A DNA stretch of 64,000 nt from Gordonia gummivorans. GTDB taxonomy: Bacteria; Actinomycetota; Actinomycetes; Mycobacteriales; Mycobacteriaceae. Under the pieces are notes generated by a model. It was not told where the DNA came from. It was given only the letters and a program-made list of their open reading frames with translations, and made no database searches. The DNA is taken from assembly GCF_022513585.1 (NCBI RefSeq), contig NZ_JAKWBF010000001.1, positions 310,001-374,000 on the forward strand, read 5' to 3'. Shown piece after piece: positions 23,951 through 32,083 of the stretch (positions within the stretch are counted from its first letter, which is position 1; each line of letters opens with the position of its first letter). The translations under genes and the position numbers were made by a program.

Positions 23951-25290
23951 AATCGGGCCCCCGGAATCCACGAGGTGCCGGCCAACGGGACCCGCGCCAT
24001 GGCGGCGGCCTCGAGCGAGATCGCCACCAGGTCTTCGGGTTCCAGGTGCTGGAGGTGCGCCTTGCCGCACGCGCGGGCGATGGTCTGCGCCTCCATGGTC
24101 GTGACCCGCAGGAAGTTGGCGAGGCGTTTGCCGCCGATCACCGGGTCGAATCGTGCGGAGAGTTCCGGATCCTGGGTGCTGATGCCCGCTGGGTCGCGTC
24201 CGTCCTGGAAGTCGTCGTAGTAGCCCGCCGCCGAACCGAGCGCCTCGTATTCCTTGGCGTAGCGAGGATCGTTGTCGCCCAAGGCGATCAGCGCCGCGGT
24301 GCCAATGGCCACGGCGTCGGCACCCAGGGCCATCGCCTTGGCGACGTCGGCACCGTTGCGGATGCCACCGGACACGATGAGCTGCACGCCGTCCTTGCCC
24401 GCCCGGTGCACGCCGAGTTCCTGCAGCGCCTGCACGGCCTGCGGGATGGCGGCCAGCGTCGGGATGCCGACGTGCTCGATGAACACTTCCTGGGTGGCGG
24501 CGGTGCCGCCCTGCATGCCGTCGACCACCACGACGTCGGCGCCGGAATGCACGGCCAGCTTCACGTCGTAGTAGGTGCGGGTGGCACCGACCTTGACATA
24601 GATCGGCTTTTCCCAATCGGTGATCTCCCGCAGTTCGTTGATCTTGATGGCGAGGTCGTCGGGTCCGGTCCAGTCCGGGTGACGGCAGGCGCTGCGCTGA
24701 TCGATGCCCTCGGGCAGCGTCCGCATCGCAGCCACTCGCTCGGAGATCTTCTGTCCCAGCAACATTCCGCCGCCGCCGGGCTTGGCACCCTGCCCGAGCA
24801 CCACCTCGATGGCGTCGGCCTTGCGCAGGTCGTCCGGGTTCATCCCGTACCGCGAGGGCAGGTACTGGTAGACGAGGTTCTTGGACTGTCCCCGCTCTTC
24901 CGGCGTCATGCCACCGTCGCCGGTGGTGGTCGACGTCCCGACCTCCGATGCGCCGCGGCCGAGAGCCTCCTTGGCACCGGCGGACAGGGCGCCGAAGCTC
25001 ATGCCGGCGATGGTGACCGGGGTGTCGAGGTGCAACGGGTACTTGGCATTTCGGGTGCCGAGCAGTAGGTCGGTGTCGCAACGCTCGCGGTAGCCCTCGA
25101 GCGGGTACCGCGACATCGACGCTCCCAGGAACAGCAGGTCGTCGAAGTGCGGCAGCTTTCGCTTGGCGCCCCAGCCCCGGATGTCGTAGACACCGGTGTC
25201 GGCGGCGCGCTGGATGGCTGCGATGGTGGTGCGGTCGAAGGTGGCGGACTCACGGAGCCCGCGCTGCTCGATGCTCAGGTTGTCGGTCAT
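23947..25290 (-). CDS. mgsC: Glutamate synthase-like FMN subunit (MgsC/GlxD type), lacking 3Fe-4S cysteines
   Basis: 447 residues homologous to the FMN/TIM-barrel domain of GltB. Seen: MSFGALSAGAKEALGRGASEVGTSTTTGDGG, GAKPGGGGMLLGQK, VVDGMQGGTAATQEVFIEHVGIP, VSGGIRNGADVAKAMALGADAVAIGTAAL and a C-terminal LEPEDLVAISLEAAAMARVPLAGT. In GltB the stretch after GTAAL binds a [3Fe-4S] cluster through three Cys; here it reads ALGDNDPRYAKEYEALGSAAGYYDDF with no Cys. In N-methylglutamate synthase the three split subunits convert gamma-glutamylmethylamide to N-methylglutamate. Overlaps the flavoprotein start by four bases. Confidence 0.8.
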   Translation of the reverse strand: MTDNLSIEQRGLRESATFDRTTIAAIQRAADTGVYDIRGWGAKRKLPHFDDLLFLGASMSRYPLEGYRERCDTDLLLGTRNAKYPLHLDTPVTIAGMSFGALSAGAKEALGRGASEVGTSTTTGDGGMTPEERGQSKNLVYQYLPSRYGMNPDDLRKADAIEVVLGQGAKPGGGGMLLGQKISERVAAMRTLPEGIDQRSACRHPDWTGPDDLAIKINELREITDWEKPIYVKVGATRTYYDVKLAVHSGADVVVVDGMQGGTAATQEVFIEHVGIPTLAAIPQAVQALQELGVHRAGKDGVQLIVSGGIRNGADVAKAMALGADAVAIGTAALIALGDNDPRYAKEYEALGSAAGYYDDFQDGRDPAGISTQDPELSARFDPVIGGKRLANFLRVTTMEAQTIARACGKAHLQHLEPEDLVAISLEAAAMARVPLAGTSWIPGARL

Positions 25291-25316
25291 GATGTTCTTT
25301 CTGTGGAAAGGTGTAG

Positions 25317-25363
25317 CGGCCCTTCGAGGCTCGTCGCTAGCGCTCCTCGCACCTCAGGGACCG
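25317..25363. repeat. Dispersed hairpin repeat inside the gamma-glutamylamide operon
   Basis: CGGCCCTTCGAGGCTCGTCG ... CTCCTCGCACCTCAGGGACC, the same family as 5501-5552 and 7996-8033. It fills the gap between mgsB (ends 25371) and mgsC (starts 25290), so any stem formed in the mRNA would separate two subunits of one predicted enzyme. Confidence 0.6.
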
Positions 25364-25370
25364 GAAGGCG

Positions 25371-26054
25371 TCAGTACGCGGACGTGTTGTCGCTGTGGAA
25401 GTGGTAGAGCTGACGGGCCGAGCCGTAGCGGGTGTAGGTGCTGGGATCGTCGTCCTTGTAGCCGGCGGCCTTCAGCAGTCCGGCAAGCTCTTCGAGGTGC
25501 TCGGCACGCATCGGCTTGGCGACGCAGTCGGCGCCGAGGGATTCGACGTTGCCGCGTAGATAGATTCGCGTCTCGTAGATCGAGTCGCCGAGCCCGTGTC
25601 CGGCGTCGCCGCGGATCACCAGGCGTCCGGCCTGCGCCATGAAGGCGCTGTTGTGGCCGACGCTGCCCCCGACCACGATGTCGATGCCCTTCATCGAGAT
25701 GCCACAGCGGGCCGCGGCATCTCCCTCGATGACGAGCAGTCCGCCGTGCGCGGTGGCGCCGGCCGATTGGGAAGCGTTGCCCTTGACCACGACGGTTCCG
25801 CTCATCATATTCTCCGCGACACCGGTGCCGGCGTTGCCGTCGATGGTGATCTCGGCCTGCTGGTTCATTCCGGCGGCGTAGTAGCCGACATGGCCGTTGA
25901 CGGTGATCTTGACCGGCGCGTTGACGCCGGCGGCCACGCTGTGTGCGCCGGCCGGGTTGTCGATGACGATCTCGCCCGACACGTCGCCGTGCAGGGCCGA
26001 ATTGACCTCGCGCAGAGGAGTCTCGGCGAGATCGAAATGATGAGCGGGATTCAT
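25371..26054 (-). CDS. mgsB: GXGXG-domain protein (GltB C-terminal-like; MgsB/GlxC/FwdC type)
   Basis: 227 residues from ATG 26054, preceded by AAGGAGGAGACC. The protein is a right-handed beta-helix built from repeated turns such as VKITVNGHVGYYAAGMNQQAEITIDGNAG, VVVKGNASQSAGATAHGGLLVIEGDAA and RLVIRGDAGHGLGDSIYETRIYLRGN, as in the GXGXG domain at the C-terminus of glutamate synthase and in FwdC/FmdC. In the split enzymes it bridges the glutaminase-like and FMN subunits. The C-terminal DPSTYTRYGSARQLYHFHSDN is typical of the MgsB/GlxC branch. It lies 44 bp after mgsA. Confidence 0.82.
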   Translation of the reverse strand: MNPAHHFDLAETPLREVNSALHGDVSGEIVIDNPAGAHSVAAGVNAPVKITVNGHVGYYAAGMNQQAEITIDGNAGTGVAENMMSGTVVVKGNASQSAGATAHGGLLVIEGDAAARCGISMKGIDIVVGGSVGHNSAFMAQAGRLVIRGDAGHGLGDSIYETRIYLRGNVESLGADCVAKPMRAEHLEELAGLLKAAGYKDDDPSTYTRYGSARQLYHFHSDNTSAY

Positions 26055-26098
26055 GGTCTCCTCCTTCGGGATCGAAAGTTGTGGTTCCAGGGTTGCGG

Positions 26099-26995
26099 TC
26101 AGCGTGTCCATGCGTAGACCACCTCGGGCTCGGGCTCCCAGATGCGCGCGTTTTCGACGCCGGGAAGTCCTGCGAGAGCACGGTATTCGCTCGCCATCGC
26201 AACCCAATCGTCGGTCTCGGCGATCACCGCGGGCTTGCAGGCGATAGCATCGCGGACCACGGCGAAGGAGTCGCGGTTGGACACCAGCAGGGTGTAGAAG
26301 CCGTCGAAGGTGGCGCAGACCTCCTTGAGTGCGGTCTCGACGTCCTTGCCGGCGGCGAGTTGGTGGGCGACGAACCGGGCACCCACCTCGGTGTCGTTCT
26401 CGCTGTCGAATTCCACACCGGCAGCACGCAGGTCGCGGCGGATGCTCGCGTGGTTGGAGAACGAACCGTTGTGTACCAGGCACTGCTCGGGCCCGACGGC
26501 GAACGGGTGTGCTCCCGACGGGGTGACCGCGGACTCGGTTGCCATGCGGGTATGCCCGACGCCCTGCCAGCCCGACGCCTGTGCGAGGCCCCAATCTGCA
26601 GCGAGGTCGCGGGGTGCGCCCACGCCCTTGAGTACCGTGAGGTCGGCACCGAAGCCGGCGACGAGTGCGCCGGGATATGCCGCACGCGCAGCGCCCAGGA
26701 GTTCTTCGGAGCTCACCGGCGCCGACAGCACGAGGGTGGCGTCGACGTTCTGTGCGGCGACCGAAACACCCAGTGCCGCGCCGATCTTCGCCGAGGCATC
26801 GGCGGGTGTCACGTCGACCGCGAGCAGGCTGACGCAGCCGTGCCCCGACGGCGACCATGCCTCGTTGCCGTAGACCGCGATGCCGGCCGAGTCGGCGCCG
26901 CGGTCCTGCATCTCACCGAGCATCTCGGCGAGCAGGGCGCCCAGGCGCGGGTACAGATCTGGGTTGCGGAGATGGAGTCCGACTATGCCACACAT
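26099..26995 (-). CDS. mgsA: Class II glutamine amidotransferase-like subunit (MgsA/GlxB type)
   Basis: 298 residues starting MCGIVGL, so Cys2 becomes the N-terminal nucleophile after Met removal; this fixes the start at 26995. Ntn-hydrolase features: GEMQDRGADSAGIAVYG, GVGHTRMATESAVTPSGAHPF, CLVHNGSFSNHASIRRDL. These enzymes hydrolyse the gamma-amide of glutamine; in N-methylglutamate synthase the subunit releases methylamine from gamma-glutamylmethylamide for transfer within the complex. Followed by mgsB and mgsC, reconstituting a split glutamate synthase. Compared with GltB it lacks the FMN and GXGXG parts, supplied by the next two genes. Confidence 0.82.
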   Translation of the reverse strand: MCGIVGLHLRNPDLYPRLGALLAEMLGEMQDRGADSAGIAVYGNEAWSPSGHGCVSLLAVDVTPADASAKIGAALGVSVAAQNVDATLVLSAPVSSEELLGAARAAYPGALVAGFGADLTVLKGVGAPRDLAADWGLAQASGWQGVGHTRMATESAVTPSGAHPFAVGPEQCLVHNGSFSNHASIRRDLRAAGVEFDSENDTEVGARFVAHQLAAGKDVETALKEVCATFDGFYTLLVSNRDSFAVVRDAIACKPAVIAETDDWVAMASEYRALAGLPGVENARIWEPEPEVVYAWTR

Positions 26996-27032
26996 GATTT
27001 GGGTCCTTTGCTGTGGTGGGTTCGGTATGTGT

Positions 27033-27081
27033 GGTCTCGACACGACGCCTCGCCTAGCGGCTCGGTGTCGGCTCGACCAGC
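27033..27081. repeat. Dispersed repeat between gmaS and mgsA
   Basis: GTCTCGACACGACGCCTCGC followed by CTAGCGGCTCGGTGTCGGCTCGACCAGCGA. This is the family found as the tandem 45-bp duplication at 51981-52070 (TCGACACGGTGCCTCGC...GGCTCGATCAGCGG). It occupies most of the 105-bp gap within the operon. Confidence 0.55.
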
Positions 27082-27100
27082 GAGATGGGTGGGTGGGTGA

Positions 27101-28444
27101 TCAGAAGGCGGTGAGGTAGGCGTCGACCTCCCACGGGGACACCGACGAATGCCATTTGAAGAACTCCTCACGCTTGAGGTTGGAGAAGTAGCTCGACGGC
27201 CGGTGATCTACCGCCCAGTCGTCGGGAAGCGCAGCGTCGAGCGCACCGAGGATCACGTCGTCGGACTCGAACGCCTCGACCGCGTGCAGCAGGGTGAGCG
27301 GCAGGTCCGAGATGTGGCCGGGGCAGGTCCCAAGGGCGCCGGGATCGAGACTGCGCTTGATGCCATCGAGGCCCGCGCCGAGTGCGGCCGCGATGGCCAG
27401 GTAGGGATTTGCCGAGCCGTCGCCGCCGCGCAACTCCACCCGCTGTTCGTCGGGGATGCGGACGTAATGGGTTCGGTCGTTGCCGCCGTAGGTCGCCTTG
27501 CGGGGTGCCCAGGAAGCTCCGGAACGGGTGGCGGTTGCTCCGGTTCGCTTGTAGGAGTTGACCGTCGGGGCCATCACCGCCTGCAGGGCGGGAGCATGTT
27601 CCAGAACACCGCCGACGAAGGCATATGCCTCCGCCGTCAGACCCAGGCCGCGCTCGTCCTCCTCGACGTTGCCCGGGAAGACCGGCTTGTCCGCCGAGGT
27701 GAGGGACAGATGGAAGTGCAGTCCGGAGCCGGTGCGCTCGGCGAAGGGCTTCGGCATGAAGGTGGCGATCATGCCGCGCTCGGCGGCGATGGTGGAGAGC
27801 AGGTAGCGCAGGGTGACCACCCGGTCGGCGGTGGTGAGTGCGTCGGAGTAGGCGAAGTTCTGCTCGAACTGGCCGTTGCCGTCCTCATGGTCGTTGGCGT
27901 AGTTGCTCCAGCCCAACTGATTCATCGCGGTGGACACGGCGGTCAGGTGGTCGTACATGCGGGTGAGGCCGCGTACGTCGTAGCAGGGCTGATCGGAGTC
28001 GTCGGAATCGTCTGCGGTGACCAGCGAGCCGTCCGCTGCCCGCTTCAGCAGGAAGTACTCCACCTCGGCGCCCACCCACGGCTCGAATCCCGCGTCACCG
28101 GCCTGCGCGATCAACGACTTGAGGATGTTGCGTGGTGCGAACGGCCACGGCTTGCCCTCGACATGGGGATCGCAGTGGACCAGCGCGAGGCCCTCCTTGA
28201 TGAAGGGAATCGGCAGGAAGGAGCTGACGTCCGGGATGGCGATCAGGTCCGGGTCCTTGGGTTCCTGGCCCATCGCACCGACCGCGTAGCCGGCGAAACC
28301 CACGCCGTCGGTGGCGAGTTCGTCGACGGCCTCGACCGGAACCAGCTTGGCGCACGGCTTGCCGCGGAGGTCGACGAACATGGCGAGGATGAACGTGGTG
28401 CCGTGCGCCTCGCAGAGACTGGCGAGGGTGGGGGTTTCGGTCAT
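27101..28444 (-). CDS. gmaS: Glutamine synthetase-type gamma-glutamylamide ligase (GmaS-like)
   Basis: 447-residue member of the glutamine synthetase superfamily in the GlnT/'type III-like' branch to which gamma-glutamylmethylamide synthetase belongs. Seen: VGAEVEYFLLKR (metal-binding Glu pair), NDHEDGNGQFEQNFAYSDAL, FMPKPFAERTGSGLHFHLSL (KP and His loop), APTVNSYKRTGATATRSGASWAPR and RVELRGGDGSANPYLAIAAAL. It should use ATP to join glutamate to an amine, by context methylamine. It lacks the Tyr adenylylation region of GlnA-I and is far shorter than true GS-III. It heads the mgs operon under a GlnR-type box. A PuuA-like polyamine role is the main alternative. Confidence 0.8.
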   Translation of the reverse strand: MTETPTLASLCEAHGTTFILAMFVDLRGKPCAKLVPVEAVDELATDGVGFAGYAVGAMGQEPKDPDLIAIPDVSSFLPIPFIKEGLALVHCDPHVEGKPWPFAPRNILKSLIAQAGDAGFEPWVGAEVEYFLLKRAADGSLVTADDSDDSDQPCYDVRGLTRMYDHLTAVSTAMNQLGWSNYANDHEDGNGQFEQNFAYSDALTTADRVVTLRYLLSTIAAERGMIATFMPKPFAERTGSGLHFHLSLTSADKPVFPGNVEEDERGLGLTAEAYAFVGGVLEHAPALQAVMAPTVNSYKRTGATATRSGASWAPRKATYGGNDRTHYVRIPDEQRVELRGGDGSANPYLAIAAALGAGLDGIKRSLDPGALGTCPGHISDLPLTLLHAVEAFESDDVILGALDAALPDDWAVDHRPSSYFSNLKREEFFKWHSSVSPWEVDAYLTAF

Positions 28445-28498
28445 GGCTTTCTCCGGTCGGTGGTGTTGGTAACCAGTATGTCTACTGTTGGTGTACTT

Positions 28499-28517
28499 TG
28501 TCTACTTGAAGTAGACA
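28499..28517. promoter_or_regulatory. Perfect palindromic operator upstream of gmaS
   Basis: TGTCTACTTGAAGTAGACA has perfect 9-bp arms. A lone half-site TGTCTACT recurs at 28479-28486, itself inside CAGTA-TGTC-TACTG (28474-28487). The sites lie 55-73 bp before the gmaS ATG and just downstream of the GlnR-type box, where a repressor would overlap the core promoter. The XRE-cupin protein at 22040-22687 is the local candidate binder. Confidence 0.65.
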
Positions 28518-28525
28518 CCCGAGTT

Positions 28526-28552
28526 GTTACGATCGTGTTTCTCGGCGGTGAG
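28526..28552 (-). promoter_or_regulatory. GlnR-type box upstream of gmaS
   Basis: Read on the minus strand: CTCAC-N6-GAAAC-N6-GTAAC, three elements in 11-bp register matching the actinobacterial GlnR consensus gTnAc-N6-GaAAc-N6-gTnAc with one mismatch (C for g). It is 82 bp upstream of the gmaS start, a suitable position for activation during nitrogen limitation. Confidence 0.65.
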
Positions 28553-28594
28553 CGGTCAGTGTCGTTTCCCTGAGGACTTGGCCTGCGGAAACGA

Positions 28595-28631
28595 CGGCAG
28601 GGGGCCCACCGCGTCGGTGGACCCCCTGCCG
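28595..28631. terminator. Strong hairpin after amt
   Basis: 16-bp arms with one mismatch: CGGCAGGGGGCCCACC (28595-28610) and GGTGGACCCCCTGCCG (28616-28631), 5-nt loop. It begins 11 bp beyond the amt stop, with no T-run, as is common in high-GC actinobacteria. It separates the demethylase-amt operon from gmaS, which has its own promoter elements. Confidence 0.7.
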
Positions 28632-28641
28632 CTACTGACGA

Positions 28642-29994
28642 TCAGGACTGGCCGGCCGGAACCGATTGAGCCACAGCGTGTTCTACGCTCACTGTGGTGT
28701 GACGCGACTGCGCTCCCAGGCCGGGACCGTGACCGACACCCGACGCCGGGATCTCGTAGGCACTCTCGGCGTGGATCGTCGAGTCCAGCCCGGTGGTCTC
28801 GGTCTCCTCGTCGACGCGCAGACCGATGGTCTTGTCGAGGGCCTTGGCGATCAGCCAGGTCATGACGAAGGAGAAGGTGCAGGTGATCGCGATGCCGCCG
28901 AGTTCGCGCCACAGGATGTCGAAGTCGCCGCCGAACAGGATGCCCTGGACACCGGCCGGGGCCGACTCGGCCGCGAAGAGCACGATGCAGAGTGTGCCGA
29001 CGATGCCGCCGACACCGTGCACGGCGAAGGCGTCCAGCGTGTCGTCGACCTTGAACTTGGACTTGAAGCTCAGCAGCAGGGCGACCACGGCAGAAGCGAT
29101 CAAGCCGACCATCAGCGCACCCAAAGGGTTCATCGTGTTGGCCGACGGCGTGATGCCGACCAGGCCGGCAACGGTGCCGGTGATGAGCCCGAGCGACGTC
29201 GCGTGTCCCTCGCGCCACTTCTCGATGATGAGGAAGCCGATCATGCCCGAGCAGCCGGCCAGCAGCGTGTTGAGGATGACGACCTGGGTCAGGAAGCTCG
29301 CACCGAGCGCGCAGCTGCCGTTGAACCCGAACCAGCCGAACCACAGGATGCCGCCACCCAGCAACGCCAAGGGCACATTGTTGGGTCGCTCCAGACGCTT
29401 CCGGCGTGCACCGAGAACCAGCGCGAGTGCCAACGCAGCAACACCGGAGTTCATGTGCACCGCGGTACCGCCCGCGTAGTCGTGAATCTTCAGGTCGTTC
29501 AGCAGGAATCCGCCCTGCGCGTCGTCGGTGTCGGCGGCGAACACCCAGTGCGCGACCGGCAGGTAGACCAGGATCAGCCAGATCGGGGCGAAGACGAGCC
29601 AGGCGGAGAACTTCATCCGGCCCGCTGCACCGCTGGCCACGATGGCGATCGTGATGGCCGCGAACAGGATGAACCATGCGACGTAGTACAGGGTCTCGGT
29701 GGTACCGGTGCCCTCGTCGGACATCCATTTGGTCAATCCGAAGTAGTCGGTCGGGTCGCCGATGATGCCCCAGCCGCCGACCGACGGCCCCGACTGCAGG
29801 CCGTATCCGAAGAGCACATAGATGATGGCCGTGATGCCCAGGGTCGACAGGACCATGGTCATCATGTTCAGGATGTTCCGCGATCCGACCATGCCGCCGT
29901 AATACAAGGCGAGGCCGGGAAACATGAGCAGGACAAAGACGAATGCCGCGAGCATCCACGCCAGATCGGCGTTGGCGGCGATTACCGGTTCCAT
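28642..29994 (-). CDS. amt: Amt ammonium/methylammonium channel
   Basis: 450-residue Amt/MEP/Rh protein with 11 predicted TM helices. Seen: N-terminal WMLAAFVFVLLMFPGLALYYGGMVGSRN, the first twin-His helix DYAGGTAVHMNSGVAALALAL, FNGSCALGASFL, and the second His in AVHGVGGIVGTL. The last ~60 residues form a hydrophilic tail. Amt proteins pass ammonium and often methylammonium; location as the last gene of the N-demethylase operon suggests recapture of amine or ammonium. Amt genes are classic GlnR targets; here control probably comes from the box upstream of the first gene of the operon. The gap to the preceding gene is 62 bp. Confidence 0.93.
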   Translation of the reverse strand: MEPVIAANADLAWMLAAFVFVLLMFPGLALYYGGMVGSRNILNMMTMVLSTLGITAIIYVLFGYGLQSGPSVGGWGIIGDPTDYFGLTKWMSDEGTGTTETLYYVAWFILFAAITIAIVASGAAGRMKFSAWLVFAPIWLILVYLPVAHWVFAADTDDAQGGFLLNDLKIHDYAGGTAVHMNSGVAALALALVLGARRKRLERPNNVPLALLGGGILWFGWFGFNGSCALGASFLTQVVILNTLLAGCSGMIGFLIIEKWREGHATSLGLITGTVAGLVGITPSANTMNPLGALMVGLIASAVVALLLSFKSKFKVDDTLDAFAVHGVGGIVGTLCIVLFAAESAPAGVQGILFGGDFDILWRELGGIAITCTFSFVMTWLIAKALDKTIGLRVDEETETTGLDSTIHAESAYEIPASGVGHGPGLGAQSRHTTVSVEHAVAQSVPAGQS

Positions 29995-30056
29995 AGGGTG
30001 TTCCTCGGGTTGACGACAGGGTGTGTCGGGGTGGGTGATTCAAACAGCAGCGGGCG

Positions 30057-31091
30057 TCATTGCCCGCGGAGGTACGCGACCACGTCGTCGCGATAGTCGA
30101 GAAAGCCTTTGTACGATGCGATGTCCGGACTCAGGGTCTCGATGACCGTGGCCAGTTGACGGGACCATTCCGGAATCCGGCGCACTTCCTCGAGCGACGC
30201 CATGAAGGTGCGGATGTTGAAGGTGACCGCACCCGACATCGGCAGCCGGACAAAGTGTTCGAGCTCGATCCGCAGACGCGCTCGAGCGAAGTCGGCCTCG
30301 GTGACCATCTGCGGAACGTCGTTCACCCATTCGGGCAGCTCCTCGAGACTCACGTCGAGCTTGTCGGAGTCCGATGCCGACAGCGTCCAGTTGACGCGCC
30401 GATACACCTGGTCGGCGGGCAGGCGCCGCAGAAACTGCTCGGCTCGGGCCACGATCCCGTCCCGCGTGAGACCCGGTACCGGGGCGTGGATCTCGTACAT
30501 GTCCATGCCGACATCGAAGGAGACCGACCACGCGGCGGCGAAGGTGACCACGCCCGCGTCGAAGTAGAGGCGGCCGTCCCGTTCGACGACGAGCAGCAGA
30601 TCGTCGGGCACCTCCCGGGCCAGGAAGTCCAACGGGCCGTTCGGCAGCGTGTCGTACTCGCCCAGGACAAACTCCTGGTCGGTGCCGAGAAGATCATTGC
30701 GCCAATGGAATCGGCCGTCACCCTGCTCGGTGAGATGCATCAGGTCGGGGTAGGCGAGATCGAGGTCACGCAGGTAGTAGAGGAGCAGATCCCAGCAGGC
30801 CAGTTCCATGCCGGGCATCACTCGCACACGCGACGGATCGGCGTCGAGTATCCGACGTCGTTCGGTCATGTACTGCAGGTACTCGGCGCCGCCGAGGTCA
30901 ACTAGGTGCCTGCCCCATTCACCACCACGGGTCCGGCGCGGCACACGCGCCGGTTCGACGTTCACGGTGTAGGTGAACTCGGCGAGCTCGTCGGGGAACG
31001 GCCAGGGCAAGTTGGCCAGATGGTCGACGGGCTGGTCGAGATACCGGGCGACCTCCCCGTGAGTCGAGATCTCTTGCGGTGCAATGCTCAT
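30057..31091 (-). CDS. Heme-dependent oxidative N-demethylase-like protein (DUF3445), copy 1
   Basis: 344 residues of the DUF3445 family, whose studied member is the PAS-fold heme subunit of the dimethylamine N-demethylase of Pseudomonas mendocina. Seen: FTYTVNVEPARVP at the N-terminus, DLMHLTEQGDGRFHWRNDLL, VVTFAAAWSVSFDVGMDMYEIHAPVPG and RLRIELEHFVRLPMSGAVTFNIRT. It should use O2 and electrons from the reductase to demethylate a secondary or tertiary amine to formaldehyde plus amine. It overlaps the PDR-type reductase stop by four bases (ATGA). It is paralogous to the N-terminal 320 residues of the fused protein two genes upstream. Heme ligand not assigned here. Confidence 0.82.
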   Translation of the reverse strand: MSIAPQEISTHGEVARYLDQPVDHLANLPWPFPDELAEFTYTVNVEPARVPRRTRGGEWGRHLVDLGGAEYLQYMTERRRILDADPSRVRVMPGMELACWDLLLYYLRDLDLAYPDLMHLTEQGDGRFHWRNDLLGTDQEFVLGEYDTLPNGPLDFLAREVPDDLLLVVERDGRLYFDAGVVTFAAAWSVSFDVGMDMYEIHAPVPGLTRDGIVARAEQFLRRLPADQVYRRVNWTLSASDSDKLDVSLEELPEWVNDVPQMVTEADFARARLRIELEHFVRLPMSGAVTFNIRTFMASLEEVRRIPEWSRQLATVIETLSPDIASYKGFLDYRDDVVAYLRGQ

Positions 31092-32083
31092 AGGTCCACC
31101 TCGATATCAACGCCGCGGGACACGCAACACAGCATCGCGTCTCCGGCGGTCTTCTCCTCCTCGGTGAGCACGAAGTCACGGTGTTCGAGTTGCCCTGCGC
31201 GCACCGGGATTCGGCATTCGCCGCACACCCCCTGGCGGCAGAGGTTGGGGATCGCGACACCGTGTTCGAGGAGCCGCTCCAAGAGCGACACTCCCGCCGG
31301 GACCTCGACCTGCTCACCAGAGCGCAGGCCGACGGTGAACGGCTCACCGGGATCCTGCTCGGGTTCGGTGAACCGCTCCAGATGAACTCGCGCCGAGGGC
31401 CATCCGGCCTCGGTGGCGATCCGCTGGTAGGTCTCGAGCAGAGCGGTCGGTCCGCACGCATAGGCGTGAGTGCCCAGTGGTTGCCGGCGAAATACCGACT
31501 TCAACAACGCGGCGGTCGCGTCGGCACCGTGCACCTCGTGCAGCGTGATGCCGGCCCGGGTCGCCAGGTCGCGCAGATCGTCGACATGCGCTGCCTGTCC
31601 CGGTCGATAGGAGTAGACGATCTCCGCTTGACCACCATCGCGGACGATTGCCCGTGCGTGCGACAGCACCGGCGTCACCCCGATCCCACCGGCCACCAGC
31701 AATGCGCGCCGCTGGTCGAGAACGGGTGCGAACATCGACCGCGGCCCCTCGACCTCGACCACATCCCCCTCGGAGAGGTTGTCGTGCAACCAGTCCGACC
31801 CGCCGTCGGCTCCACGGCGCAATACCGAGATGCCGTAGCCGGTGGCGTACATCCCGTCGTCCACGAGCGAGTAGGCGTTGCGATGCTCACCGGCCGACAC
31901 GATCAGATGACTGCCGGGCGCGAAGGGTGTCACGGCGACCGAGCCCACATCCACCGGCGCGAAACGAAAGTGCTTGATGCGTTCGGTCAACGACCGGACC
32001 TCGGTGACCCGCATCGGCCGGGCGCGGGTGTCATACGACGGATGGAGGTGTCCGGGATGTCCCGGCTCGGCGACCGCCGTCAT
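31088..32083 (-). CDS. PDR/VanB-type flavin-2Fe-2S reductase, copy 1
   Basis: 331 residues from ATG 32083 (overlaps upstream stop, ATGA). Domain order: flavin-binding barrel (about 25-125, with HRNAYSLVDDG), NAD(P)-binding domain (LLVAGGIGVTPVLSHARAI; YACGPTALLETY), C-terminal plant-type [2Fe-2S] ferredoxin with NLCRQGVCGECRIPV and a fourth Cys in AMLCCVS. This is the phthalate dioxygenase reductase layout: NAD(P)H to flavin to Fe-S to the oxygenase. It is sandwiched between two DUF3445 genes with 4-base overlaps on both sides, so it must serve the N-demethylase. The paralogue at 33591-34586 has exactly the same length. Confidence 0.88.
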   Translation of the reverse strand: MTAVAEPGHPGHLHPSYDTRARPMRVTEVRSLTERIKHFRFAPVDVGSVAVTPFAPGSHLIVSAGEHRNAYSLVDDGMYATGYGISVLRRGADGGSDWLHDNLSEGDVVEVEGPRSMFAPVLDQRRALLVAGGIGVTPVLSHARAIVRDGGQAEIVYSYRPGQAAHVDDLRDLATRAGITLHEVHGADATAALLKSVFRRQPLGTHAYACGPTALLETYQRIATEAGWPSARVHLERFTEPEQDPGEPFTVGLRSGEQVEVPAGVSLLERLLEHGVAIPNLCRQGVCGECRIPVRAGQLEHRDFVLTEEEKTAGDAMLCCVSRGVDIEVDL

